Part shown: in pieces, positions 1 through 5,395 of the stretch
Numbering within the stretch: the first letter of the stretch is position 1
Layout: each line of letters begins with the position of its first letter
Notes under the pieces: generated by a model
Told to the model about the DNA's origin: nothing
The model's input: only the letters and a program-made list of their open reading frames with translations
Database searches by the model: none
Made by a program: the position numbers and the translations under genes
Source: Anaerolineae bacterium
GTDB taxonomy: Bacteria > Chloroflexota > Anaerolineae > JAAYZQ01
Direction: 5' to 3'
DNA length: 5,872 nucleotides
Assembly: GCA_016926595.1 (NCBI GenBank)
Contig: JAFGOG010000295.1
Span: forward strand, 1-5,872

Positions 1-1499
1 GGCGTGCCGTCGGGCAGCAGCCACTTGCCGTCGGCGTTCTTGCTAAAGCCATTCTTCACCAGCAGCTTCTCGGCCGCCTCGGGCGAGTACTTGTACCAGC
101 CGAGCCCGAAGGTCTGCGCCACAGCGGCGGCATCCTCCGACACCACATACCCCCGGCTCTTCACATACTCCACCAGCCGCTTCGGAGCCTCTGTGTCGTA
201 CGGCTTGAAGGTCTCGCCGTTGCCCAGGTCCAGCGTAAACTCGGACAGCCACCCCTGCATCGGCTCGATATAGTCCTTGGGGTAAGAGCCCAGCGACGGG
301 ATGTGAACCGGGCTCAGCGTGCCGGTGCCGTCCACCGCCTGGCCCTCATACTCGACGATGTCGATCGCCAGCAGCAGCGCCCAGCGGACGTCCGGGTTGT
401 CGTACGGCGCCTTGGCCGTGTTAAAGGTCAGCCCGGTCAGGGCCGGGTCGTTGTTCACCACCCAGGGGAAGGTCGGCTGGTAGGCGCGGTTCGTCTCGCC
501 CTGGGCCAGCGCCGCCTTCAGCCCCTCCGCCGACAGATCCACCGCGTCGAGCTGGTGCGTCAACTGGGCCAGGATCTTGGCCCCCTCGTTGGCGAACGCC
601 TGAAAGACGATATACTTCGGCTTGGGCTCGCCGTACAAGATGCCCGTCGGGCTCTTGTCCCAGTCGGCCCGCTTCTCCCAGATCGTCCAGTAGCCGTTCG
701 GATCAAAGCTGTGCAGCTTGTACGGGCCCGTGCCCACGAACGGGTTGAACTCAAAAGTCACCGGATCGTCGACCTGCTCAAACACGTGCTTGGGCATGAT
801 CCAGGTGCAGCCCCACCGGTCGAGGAAGGTCGTGTGGAACCGCGAGTTCGCCTGCTTGAGCTCGAACACCACCGTATGGTCGTCGGGCGCGGTCACCGAC
901 TCGACATTGTCGTTGAAAAAGTTGTGACCGTTAAACTCCGGGTGCTCCATCAGCGTCTCGATGGTAAAGACCACGTCGGCCGACGAGAACGGCGCCCCAT
1001 CGTCCCAGGCCACCCCCTGGCGCAGCGGGATCGTCACCTGGGTAAAGTCGGCGTTGTACTGCGGATCGCCGGCCGCCAGCCCGTTGACGATCTCGCCGGT
1101 GGCAAAGTCAACCGACCACAGCGGCTCGTTGGCCAGGTTCTGCATGCCGCGGTCTCGCGACTTCCAGCCCACCCACTCGTTAAAGTTGCTCGGCGTCCCC
1201 AGGTGCCCGGTCAGGATGCCGGCGATAAACATCTCGTTCCTGGGCAGGCCAAACACATCCGGCGCCTTTTCCTTCGGTTCGGGCGTGGCCGTCACCACCA
1301 CCTCCTTGACCACCTCCTTCGTCACCTCTTCCTTGACGATCTTGGTGACCTCCACCGGCGCCCCTTCGACGATCTGCGTCTCCACCACAACCCTGGTCAC
1401 CTCCACCCGCTCTGTCACCACCTCGGGGGTGCCGCAGGCGGCCAGGATCAGGCTCGCCACCACCAACAGGACCCACACGTTCAAAACCGATTTGCGCAT
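1..1499 (-). CDS. ABC transporter substrate-binding lipoprotein, family 5 (partial, C-terminus off the left edge)
   Basis: The extracytoplasmic, lipid-anchored binding component of an ABC importer of the SBP_bac_5 (peptide/oligosaccharide) family. An uninterrupted frame of 499 codons starts at the ATG at 1499-1497, with AAGGAGG 9 nt upstream. Residues 1-21 form a lipoprotein signal with lipobox LAAC (Cys22). Residues 24-80 are a Val/Thr/Glu/Lys-rich spacer. The mature fold then shows family signatures: an R-Q-G-V-A-W-D-D-G-A-P stretch followed by S-A-D-V-V-F-T (160-179), a GTGPYKL motif (256-262), an N-x5-Y-D-N-P-D-V-R-W-A stretch (360-374), and YSPEAAEKLLVKNGF (471-485). Family members are usually about 520-650 residues, so roughly the last fifth is missing, with any permease and ATPase genes presumably beyond the edge. 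Family-5 proteins bind peptides, but several bind beta-linked oligosaccharides. The adjacent LacI-type regulator makes a sugar ligand more likely here (inference). The family call is firm; the ligand is not known. Confidence 0.93.
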   Translation of the reverse strand, partial: MRKSVLNVWVLLVVASLILAACGTPEVVTERVEVTRVVVETQIVEGAPVEVTKIVKEEVTKEVVKEVVVTATPEPKEKAPDVFGLPRNEMFIAGILTGHLGTPSNFNEWVGWKSRDRGMQNLANEPLWSVDFATGEIVNGLAAGDPQYNADFTQVTIPLRQGVAWDDGAPFSSADVVFTIETLMEHPEFNGHNFFNDNVESVTAPDDHTVVFELKQANSRFHTTFLDRWGCTWIMPKHVFEQVDDPVTFEFNPFVGTGPYKLHSFDPNGYWTIWEKRADWDKSPTGILYGEPKPKYIVFQAFANEGAKILAQLTHQLDAVDLSAEGLKAALAQGETNRAYQPTFPWVVNNDPALTGLTFNTAKAPYDNPDVRWALLLAIDIVEYEGQAVDGTGTLSPVHIPSLGSYPKDYIEPMQGWLSEFTLDLGNGETFKPYDTEAPKRLVEYVKSRGYVVSEDAAAVAQTFGLGWYKYSPEAAEKLLVKNGFSKNADGKWLLPDGT

Positions 1500-1508
1500 C
1501 TTGCTTTT

Positions 1509-1515
1509 CCTCCTT
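1509..1515 (-). promoter_or_regulatory. Ribosome binding site of the substrate-binding protein gene
   Basis: The minus strand reads AAGGAGG, 9 nt before the ATG at 1499. It is a near-perfect Shine-Dalgarno and fixes the start, because the lipoprotein signal begins exactly there. Confidence 0.88.
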
Positions 1516-1549
1516 GACTTGATGCAGATAATCTGATAAACTACGCCCC

Positions 1550-1570
1550 GCGTGGAGCCTGGCTCCACGC
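1550..1570. repeat. 21-bp perfect palindrome in the leader of the binding-protein gene
   Basis: GCGTGGAGCC (1550-1559) is followed by a single T and then its exact reverse complement GGCTCCACGC (1561-1570). As RNA it would fold into an 8-bp stem with a 5-nt loop. It lies about 50 bp upstream of the binding-protein start. No T run follows on the minus strand, so it is not a standard intrinsic terminator. It could be a second protein-binding site or an mRNA-stabilising or processing stem between the repressor and transporter cistrons. The structure is certain; the role is not. Confidence 0.6.
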
Positions 1571-1583
1571 CAACCCGGGTGCG

Positions 1584-1616
1584 GGCCTTCTTTGTCGGGC
1601 AAAGGCAGGGAAGGCC
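1584..1616 (-). repeat. Two-tier stem-loop in the leader of the binding-protein gene
   Basis: An outer inverted repeat, GGCCTTC (1584-1590) against GAAGGCC (1610-1616), encloses an inner one, CTTTG (1590-1594) against CAAAG (1600-1604). The one-sided bulge is at 1605-1610. It lies immediately upstream of the 21-bp palindrome, so the leader would carry two consecutive stems. No U tract follows. It could shape differential expression of repressor and transporter from a shared transcript (inference). Confidence 0.45.
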
Positions 1617-1678
1617 TGTACCCCTCTTTCACCTCCTGTCGGCTTGCTCATCACCCCCCTTCCGCCTCCGGCCTCCTC

Positions 1679-1696
1679 TCCGGTAACGATACCGGA
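1679..1696. promoter_or_regulatory. Candidate LacI-family operator between the repressor and transporter genes
   Basis: TCCGGTAACGATACCGGA is an 18-bp near-perfect palindrome: 7-bp arms with a central CG, and only the A-A pair flanking the CG unmatched. A central CpG within a palindrome is the usual form of LacI-family operators, where the hinge helices insert. Its reverse strand contains GGTATCGTTACC, which fits the GRTATCGTTNCC box repeated three times in the leader of the neighbouring repressor. It lies 15 bp beyond the repressor stop codon and 180 bp upstream of the binding-protein start, where it could control the transporter. No clear -35/-10 pair was found beside it. Confidence 0.6.
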
Positions 1697-1711
1697 CGTG
1701 ATAAAAAAAGG

Positions 1712-2737
1712 CTATCCCTTGCCCCCCACGGCCCGGCAGGAATCCCTGACCACGAGCTGGGTGGGCATCTTGTACAGACCACTCTCCGGCCGCTGCCCCT
1801 CGATCAGGCCGATCAAAATCTCGGTCGCCACCTGCCCCATCTTGTCGATGAACTGATCCACCGTGGTCAGCGCCGGATTGTAATAAGCCGCCTCGGGGAT
1901 ATTGTCAAACCCAATCACCGACAGGTCGTCGGGAACATTCAGGCCCGCCTCGCGCGCCGCCTCGATCGCCCCGATGGCCGACTGGTCGTTGGCGGCAAAG
2001 ATCGCCGTCGGCGGTTGGGGCAGCGACAGCAGGCGCTGGGCGCAGTGGCGGGCCGTCTCGGCCGTAAAATCGCCGGCCACAATCAGGTCGGGATCGACGG
2101 TGATATACGCCTGGCGCAGCGCGTCCTTGTAGCCCAACAACCGCTGCTCGGCGCTCTGCAGATCCGGCCGGCCGCCGATAAAGCCGATCCGCCGGTGGCC
2201 CAGGTCGATCAGATACTCCATCGCCGCCAGCGCCCCGGCGTGATTCGTGGCGATCACCGACAGGCAGCCGGGCGATTCCTTGTTGGGGTCAACCGCCACC
2301 ACCGGCGCGGCCGTGGAAAAACAGGTGGCCGCCGGGGTGACAATCACCACCCCGTCGGCCACACTACCGTTCAGCAGCGACACGTAATACTGCTCCCGCT
2401 CCGCCGAAGAAGGCCTCCTGCTGCTCCCGCCCGTGTAGGCGATCAGATCATAGTCGAGGTTGGCGATCGCCCGGTGCACGCCCTTCATCACCTGGATCGA
2501 AAAGGAATCGCCAATGTCGGGCACGATCAGGCCGATGACGTTCGTCCGGTGGCTGCGCATGCTCCGCGCCGCCAGGCTGGAGGTATAGCTCAACTGCTGG
2601 ATGACGGCCTGCACCCGTTCGTACGTATCGGCCGCGACGTCGTCCTTGTCGTTCAGTACCCGCGACACCGTCGAGACCGACACCCCGGCCTCTCGGGCCA
2701 CATCCCGGATCGTCGTCGCCCCCCTGCCGCGCTTCAT
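1712..2737 (-). CDS. LacI-family transcriptional repressor
   Basis: A cytoplasmic DNA-binding regulator of 341 residues, the normal length for the family. The helix-turn-helix is at residues 9-29 (TIRDVAREAGVSVSTVSRVLN region). The hinge helix follows at about 52-62 (SSLAARSMRS); Met60 sits where PurR has its minor-groove-inserting leucine. The periplasmic-binding-protein-like effector domain starts near 66 (NVIGLIVPDI) and includes RRIGFIGGR (182-190), the AANDQSAIGAI motif (248-258) and the VIGFDNIPEA plus PALTTVDQ signature (274-295). A TTG at 2755 would add six residues. The ATG at 2737 is preferred because a purine-rich GAGGGGGA precedes it and the helix-turn-helix then starts at the usual distance. 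Its effector is probably a sugar or a derivative (family knowledge), fitting the importer gene downstream on the same strand. Operator-like boxes in its own leader suggest autorepression. Confidence 0.95.
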   Translation of the reverse strand: MKRGRGATTIRDVAREAGVSVSTVSRVLNDKDDVAADTYERVQAVIQQLSYTSSLAARSMRSHRTNVIGLIVPDIGDSFSIQVMKGVHRAIANLDYDLIAYTGGSSRRPSSAEREQYYVSLLNGSVADGVVIVTPAATCFSTAAPVVAVDPNKESPGCLSVIATNHAGALAAMEYLIDLGHRRIGFIGGRPDLQSAEQRLLGYKDALRQAYITVDPDLIVAGDFTAETARHCAQRLLSLPQPPTAIFAANDQSAIGAIEAAREAGLNVPDDLSVIGFDNIPEAAYYNPALTTVDQFIDKMGQVATEILIGLIEGQRPESGLYKMPTQLVVRDSCRAVGGKG

Positions 2738-2740
2738 CGC

Positions 2741-2748
2741 TCCCCCTC
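2741..2748 (-). promoter_or_regulatory. Ribosome binding site deciding the repressor start
   Basis: The minus strand reads GAGGGGGA just before the ATG at 2737; its GAGG part is 7 nt from the start. The alternative TTG start at 2755 lies upstream of this site, which is why the ATG was chosen. Confidence 0.55.
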
Positions 2749-2783
2749 GTCGCAAGCCCCTCTCCCAGGTCGCCTGGAACGCC

Positions 2784-2819
2784 GATATCGTTGCCGATAT
2801 CGTTCCCGGTATCCTTTCC
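2784..2819. promoter_or_regulatory. Three tandem 12-bp operator-like boxes in the repressor leader
   Basis: Three head-to-tail 12-mers on the plus strand are GATATCGTTGCC (2784-2795), GATATCGTTCCC (2796-2807) and GGTATCCTTTCC (2808-2819). They fit GRTATCGTTNCC, the third with one mismatch. Extended to 18 bp, each matches the palindrome at 1679-1696 at 13 or 14 positions. They begin right after the -10 box of the leftward promoter and cover its expected start point near 2814, an ideal place for autorepression. The 12-bp period means adjacent 18-bp sites overlap, so not all could be filled at once by independent dimers. Confidence 0.65.
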
Positions 2820-2820
2820 G

Positions 2821-2849
2821 ATTATAGCACGGATCCGAGGCTTTGTCAA
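2821..2849 (-). promoter_or_regulatory. Consensus sigma70-type promoter of the repressor gene
   Basis: On the minus strand the -35 is TTGACA (2844-2849), the spacer is 17 bp, and the -10 is TATAAT (2821-2826), preceded by TGC as an extended -10. Both hexamers are perfect consensus. The expected start is near 2814, giving a leader of about 77 nt that holds the tandem operator boxes. Such a strong promoter on a repressor gene makes sense only if it is kept in check, as the overlapping boxes suggest. Confidence 0.88.
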
Positions 2850-2877
2850 GGGGTAAAAGCTTAAATTTTCAATTTTC
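2850..2877. promoter_or_regulatory. Shared AT-rich segment between divergent promoters (UP-element-like)
   Basis: The 28 bp between the two divergent -35 boxes is strongly AT-rich in a GC-rich window and includes two adjacent copies of AATTTTC (2864-2870 and 2871-2877). It lies directly upstream of both -35 elements, where the RNA polymerase alpha subunit contacts UP elements. The assignment rests on composition and position only. Confidence 0.45.
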
Positions 2878-2906
2878 TTGACTCTCGGCCGGAACCATGG
2901 TACAAT
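2878..2906 (+). promoter_or_regulatory. Sigma70-type promoter of the beta-helix protein gene
   Basis: The -35 is TTGACT (2878-2883), the spacer is 17 bp, and the -10 is TACAAT (2901-2906), each one base from consensus. The expected start is near 2913, so the transcript would carry a leader of about 200 nt before the ATG at 3113. No copy of the GRTATCGTTNCC box is seen near it, so LacI control of this direction is not evident. Confidence 0.8.
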
Positions 2907-2907
2907 A

Positions 2908-3100
2908 CGCCCAGCCTTTTCCCTGCCACGAGCCGGGCGAGCTTGGCCATCGTGCAGGGACCGGTGTGGACCATCTGGGCGATGCGCGGGCCTGCCGGCT
3001 CTCACCGCCGCGAGCGGCGGCCGCTCGTCGCCGCCTGGTTCGCCTGCCGCCAAAGCTTCCGGCCGGCGCAGTGTCGTCGAATTGATCCCATAAAAAACCT
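2908..3100 (+). other. Long structured leader upstream of the beta-helix gene
   Basis: This GC-rich stretch without a convincing gene fills most of the 375-bp gap between the repressor and the secreted protein. It holds several inverted repeats. CGCCCAG (2908-2914) pairs with CTGGGCG (2975-2981) and encloses TCCCTGCCACG (2920-2930) paired with CGTGCAGGGA (2951-2960). Further on, CCGCCG (3005-3010) pairs with CGGCGG (3015-3020), while the overlapping GAGCGGC (3012-3018) pairs with GCCGCTC (3020-3026); only one of these two can form at a time. It matches no riboswitch class I can recognise. The expected start near 2913 would exclude part of the outermost helix. It is either a regulatory leader or ordinary GC-rich DNA with chance pairing. 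Confidence 0.4.
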
Positions 3101-3106
3101 AAGGAG
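3101..3106 (+). promoter_or_regulatory. Ribosome binding site of the beta-helix protein gene
   Basis: AAGGAG lies 6 nt before the ATG at 3113. The signal peptide begins at that ATG, so the start is well supported. Confidence 0.85.
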
Positions 3107-3112
3107 CGCGAA

Positions 3113-5302
3113 ATGAAGCACAAACAGATTGCAAGCCTCTTCTCCCTCACCCTGATCCTGGCCATAAGCCTGGTCGTTATCCCCGCAGGGGCGCGCGCCG
3201 TCCCTTCTGCGCCCGTGACCAACATCACGGTCAACAACAACGGCGACCTGCCCGACGCCACCGGCGGCTCTGGCGTGTGCGAGACCGTCCCGGGAAACGG
3301 GCAATGCACCCTGCGGGCCGCCATCCAGACGGCCGAGTATGCGGCTGGCGCCGACGTGATCACCGTCCAGGACTCGATTGTCGTCATCGCCCCCAACACC
3401 GATCTGCCCTGGCTGGCCTTGGGCAACGTGACCATCGTCGGCAACGGCGTCTACCTCTCCGGAGTGTACGTCGGCTCAGGCGTCTCTGGCTTTGAGATCA
3501 GCTCCAACAACAACAAGATCCAGGGGTTCAACATCTTTGGCTTTCCGCTGCACGGCGTCTACATCTACGGAGGGGACAACAACGTCGTCGGCGTCGACGG
3601 AGACGGAACCGGCGACGCCACAGAGGGGAACGTGATCTTTTCCAACACGGCGGCTGGCGTAAAGGTCTATGGCAGCAACAACCGCATCTCTGGCAACTAT
3701 ATCGGCACAAGCGACGGCAGCAGCACTGCCCCCAACCGCTGGGGGGTCTACATTGACACAGGCACAGGCAACCTGGTCGGCACGGATGGCGACGGCGTCT
3801 CCGACACACTGGAGCGGAACGTCATCTCGGGCAACGGCGACTATGGAATCGAGATCCATACCGACAGCAACACGGTCGCCGGCAATTACATCGGCGTCAA
3901 CGCCGCCGGCAGCGCGGCCATGGGGAATGATTACGGTGTGTGGATCGTCGCCGGCGCTTCTTATAACCTGATCGGCACCGACGGCGACGGGAGCGGCGAC
4001 GCCGGCGAAAGGAACGTCATCTCGGGCAACGTTCACGGCGGCGTCCAGATCACCGGCGCCGGCGCGGACTATAACCGGGTGGCGGGCAACTACATCGGCG
4101 TCGACCAGGGCGGCAGCGCGGCCATCGGCAACAGCACCGGGGTCGGCGTCTCCGGAGGCGCGAAGCACAACATCGTCGGCGCCAACCTCGATGGGCAAGG
4201 GGATACCGCCGAAAGGAACGTCATCTCCGGGGCAAGCTGGGTTGGCGTGTCCCTGTCGGGAGAGGGCACGCAGTACAACAAAGTGGCCGGCAACTACATC
4301 GGCGTCGCCGCCACGGGATCGTCAGCCCTGGCCAACCGCTTCGGCGCGCGCATATCCGCTGGGGCGTCGGGCAACACCGTCGGCGGCGTGACCGCCGCCG
4401 CCCGCAACGTGATCGCCGGCAATGAGCAGAGCGGCATCTGGCTCGAGGACAGCGGCATAGACAACCTGATCGCCGGCAACCTCATCGGCACAGACAAGAC
4501 CGGGCTGGTGGCCATCCCCAACGGCGAGCGGGGCATCTTCATCGACAACTCTGCCGGCGCTATCGTCGGCGGGACAGCGGCGGGGGCCCGCAACGTCATC
4601 TCCGGAAACAGCGGGAGCGGCGTCGGCATCACCGGCAGCGGCTCTTCCCAAAACACCGTACAGGCAAACTATATCGGCGTCGGGTTGGACGGAACCACGC
4701 CCCTGGCGAACGGCGCAAACGGCGTATATGTATACACCGGCGCGCACCACAACACCATCGGCGGCGTGGCCAAGCGGTTCACGGGCGGCCCCGCCGGCCC
4801 GGCGCCGGAGGGCGGCAACGTTATCGCCAACAACGGTCTGTATGGCGTGTGGGTGGAGGGCTCCGTCGGCAACGCCATCCGCGGCAACGCCGTCTACGAC
4901 AACGCCGACCTGGGCATCTATTCCGATGCCGACGTAGGCGTACCGGTTCTGACCAGGGCCGTGGCCCTGGACGATCCCCAGATACTGTCCGTCAGCGGCG
5001 TGCTGACCAGCACCCCCAACGTCGATCACGAGCTGGACTTTTTCGTCAGCGAGCAGTGCGACCCAAGCGGCGAAGGCGAGGGACAGAACTATGTCGGCAG
5101 CGCGCTCCTGTTCGGCACCCCGACCGGGCGCATGCCCTTCCTCAGCATGAACTTCCCGGGCAGCTACACCCCCGGCCACTTTGTCACCGCCACCGCCACC
5201 GACCAGGACGGGACCAGCTCGCAATTCTCCTGGTGCATCGCCATCGTCCCGAAAAAATACCGCGTCTACCTGCCCCTGGCCGGCAAAGGGCTGGTTCCCT
5301 AG
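3113..5302 (+). CDS. Secreted CSLREA-type right-handed beta-helix repeat protein
   Basis: A 729-residue exported protein. Residues 1-29 are a Sec signal peptide (basic KHK start, hydrophobic core, likely cut after ARA at 27-29). Residues 37-75 resemble the CSLREA domain: ITVNNNGDLPD, then two cysteines (56 and 65), with CTLRAAI at the motif itself. Residues 130-612 are parallel beta-helix repeats with recurring NVISGN, NYIGV and GVxI strands in seven units of 62-75 residues. Residues 620-710 form a C-terminal domain (ILSVSGVLTSTPN, then CDPSGEGEGQ, then FVTATATDQDG) with Cys649 and Cys708. The end is YRVYLPLAGKGLVP. These four are the only cysteines, which suits two disulfides (inference). 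Beta-helix proteins include polysaccharide lyases, adhesins and surface proteins. No catalytic residue pattern is recognisable, so an envelope or adhesion role is as likely as an enzymatic one. It has its own promoter and leader and looks monocistronic. Confidence 0.92.
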   Translation: MKHKQIASLFSLTLILAISLVVIPAGARAVPSAPVTNITVNNNGDLPDATGGSGVCETVPGNGQCTLRAAIQTAEYAAGADVITVQDSIVVIAPNTDLPWLALGNVTIVGNGVYLSGVYVGSGVSGFEISSNNNKIQGFNIFGFPLHGVYIYGGDNNVVGVDGDGTGDATEGNVIFSNTAAGVKVYGSNNRISGNYIGTSDGSSTAPNRWGVYIDTGTGNLVGTDGDGVSDTLERNVISGNGDYGIEIHTDSNTVAGNYIGVNAAGSAAMGNDYGVWIVAGASYNLIGTDGDGSGDAGERNVISGNVHGGVQITGAGADYNRVAGNYIGVDQGGSAAIGNSTGVGVSGGAKHNIVGANLDGQGDTAERNVISGASWVGVSLSGEGTQYNKVAGNYIGVAATGSSALANRFGARISAGASGNTVGGVTAAARNVIAGNEQSGIWLEDSGIDNLIAGNLIGTDKTGLVAIPNGERGIFIDNSAGAIVGGTAAGARNVISGNSGSGVGITGSGSSQNTVQANYIGVGLDGTTPLANGANGVYVYTGAHHNTIGGVAKRFTGGPAGPAPEGGNVIANNGLYGVWVEGSVGNAIRGNAVYDNADLGIYSDADVGVPVLTRAVALDDPQILSVSGVLTSTPNVDHELDFFVSEQCDPSGEGEGQNYVGSALLFGTPTGRMPFLSMNFPGSYTPGHFVTATATDQDGTSSQFSWCIAIVPKKYRVYLPLAGKGLVP
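3629..4948 (+). repeat. Seven-unit beta-helix repeat block within the secreted protein gene
   Basis: The unit start NVIS, NVIA or NVIF occurs at residues 173, 236, 301, 369, 432, 494 and 569 (bases 3629, 3818, 4013, 4217, 4406, 4592 and 4817). Each unit also carries an NYIG-type strand (195, 258, 326, 394, 456, 519), lost in the last one. Spacing is 62-75 residues, consistent with three helix rungs each. Some identity persists in DNA: GAAAGGAACGTCATCTC occurs at units 3 and 4, and GGCAACTACATCGGCGTCG is near-identical in both. This indicates internal duplication followed by divergence. Confidence 0.85.
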
Positions 5303-5331
5303 CCGCATCGCACCGCGCACCGCAACCCCGA

Positions 5332-5357
5332 AGGGGCGGCCCCCCGTGGCCGCCCCT
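5332..5357 (+). terminator. Stem-loop after the beta-helix gene, no U tract
   Basis: AGGGGCGGCC (5332-5341), a 6-nt loop (5342-5347) and GGCCGCCCCT (5348-5357) form a perfect 10-bp GC-rich stem 29 nt beyond the stop codon. The following stretch to about 5390 is C-rich and G-poor rather than U-rich. That is unusual for an intrinsic terminator but would suit Rho loading. Position and stem strength support a 3' end here; the mechanism is uncertain. Confidence 0.6.
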
Positions 5358-5395
5358 CCTGCCCCCCCCCTGCCCCTGCCCGCCCTACCCAAGGC

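Noticed and set aside
303..1517. A 404-codon plus-strand frame opposite the binding-protein gene.
   Set aside because: Its Arg/His/Leu/Val-rich product is typical of the antisense of a GC-rich gene, while the minus strand encodes a clear lipoprotein with family motifs.
1541..1651. A 36-codon open frame on the minus strand (ATG at 1651, stop at 1541), preceded by a G-rich stretch, in the leader of the binding-protein gene.
   Set aside because: Its product is Pro/Arg/Ala-rich without a recognisable pattern, it spans both leader stems, and G-rich purine runs are frequent here. A leader peptide cannot be excluded but nothing beyond the open frame supports it.
1703..1720. Seven T residues on the minus strand just beyond the repressor stop codon, as a possible intrinsic terminator.
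   Set aside because: Only a 4-bp AAGG/CCTT stem precedes the run, too weak for a terminator. The good palindrome lies after the T run, the wrong order.
2765..2777. Short inverted repeat CCAGG-TCG-CCTGG in the repressor leader.
   Set aside because: Five-base arms are expected by chance in GC-rich DNA, and it does not resemble the operator boxes.
1592..2827. A 411-codon plus-strand frame opposite the LacI-family gene.
   Set aside because: Low-complexity Arg/His/Pro-rich product with no family features. The opposite strand encodes a complete LacI-family protein.
2913..3100. Possible known riboswitch (cobalamin, TPP, c-di-GMP) or 6S/SRP RNA in the long leader.
   Set aside because: I could not find the conserved core sequences of these classes, so only unclassified pairing is reported.
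2869..3444. Overlapping minus- and plus-strand frames of 60-190 codons across the intergenic region.
   Set aside because: They cross promoters and the signal peptide region, lack good ribosome binding sites and show no recognisable protein pattern.
4322..5392. A 356-codon minus-strand frame opposite the beta-helix gene.
   Set aside because: Gly/Ala/Val/Asp-rich shadow of the repeat codons. The plus-strand product has a signal peptide, ordered repeats and a family C-terminus.
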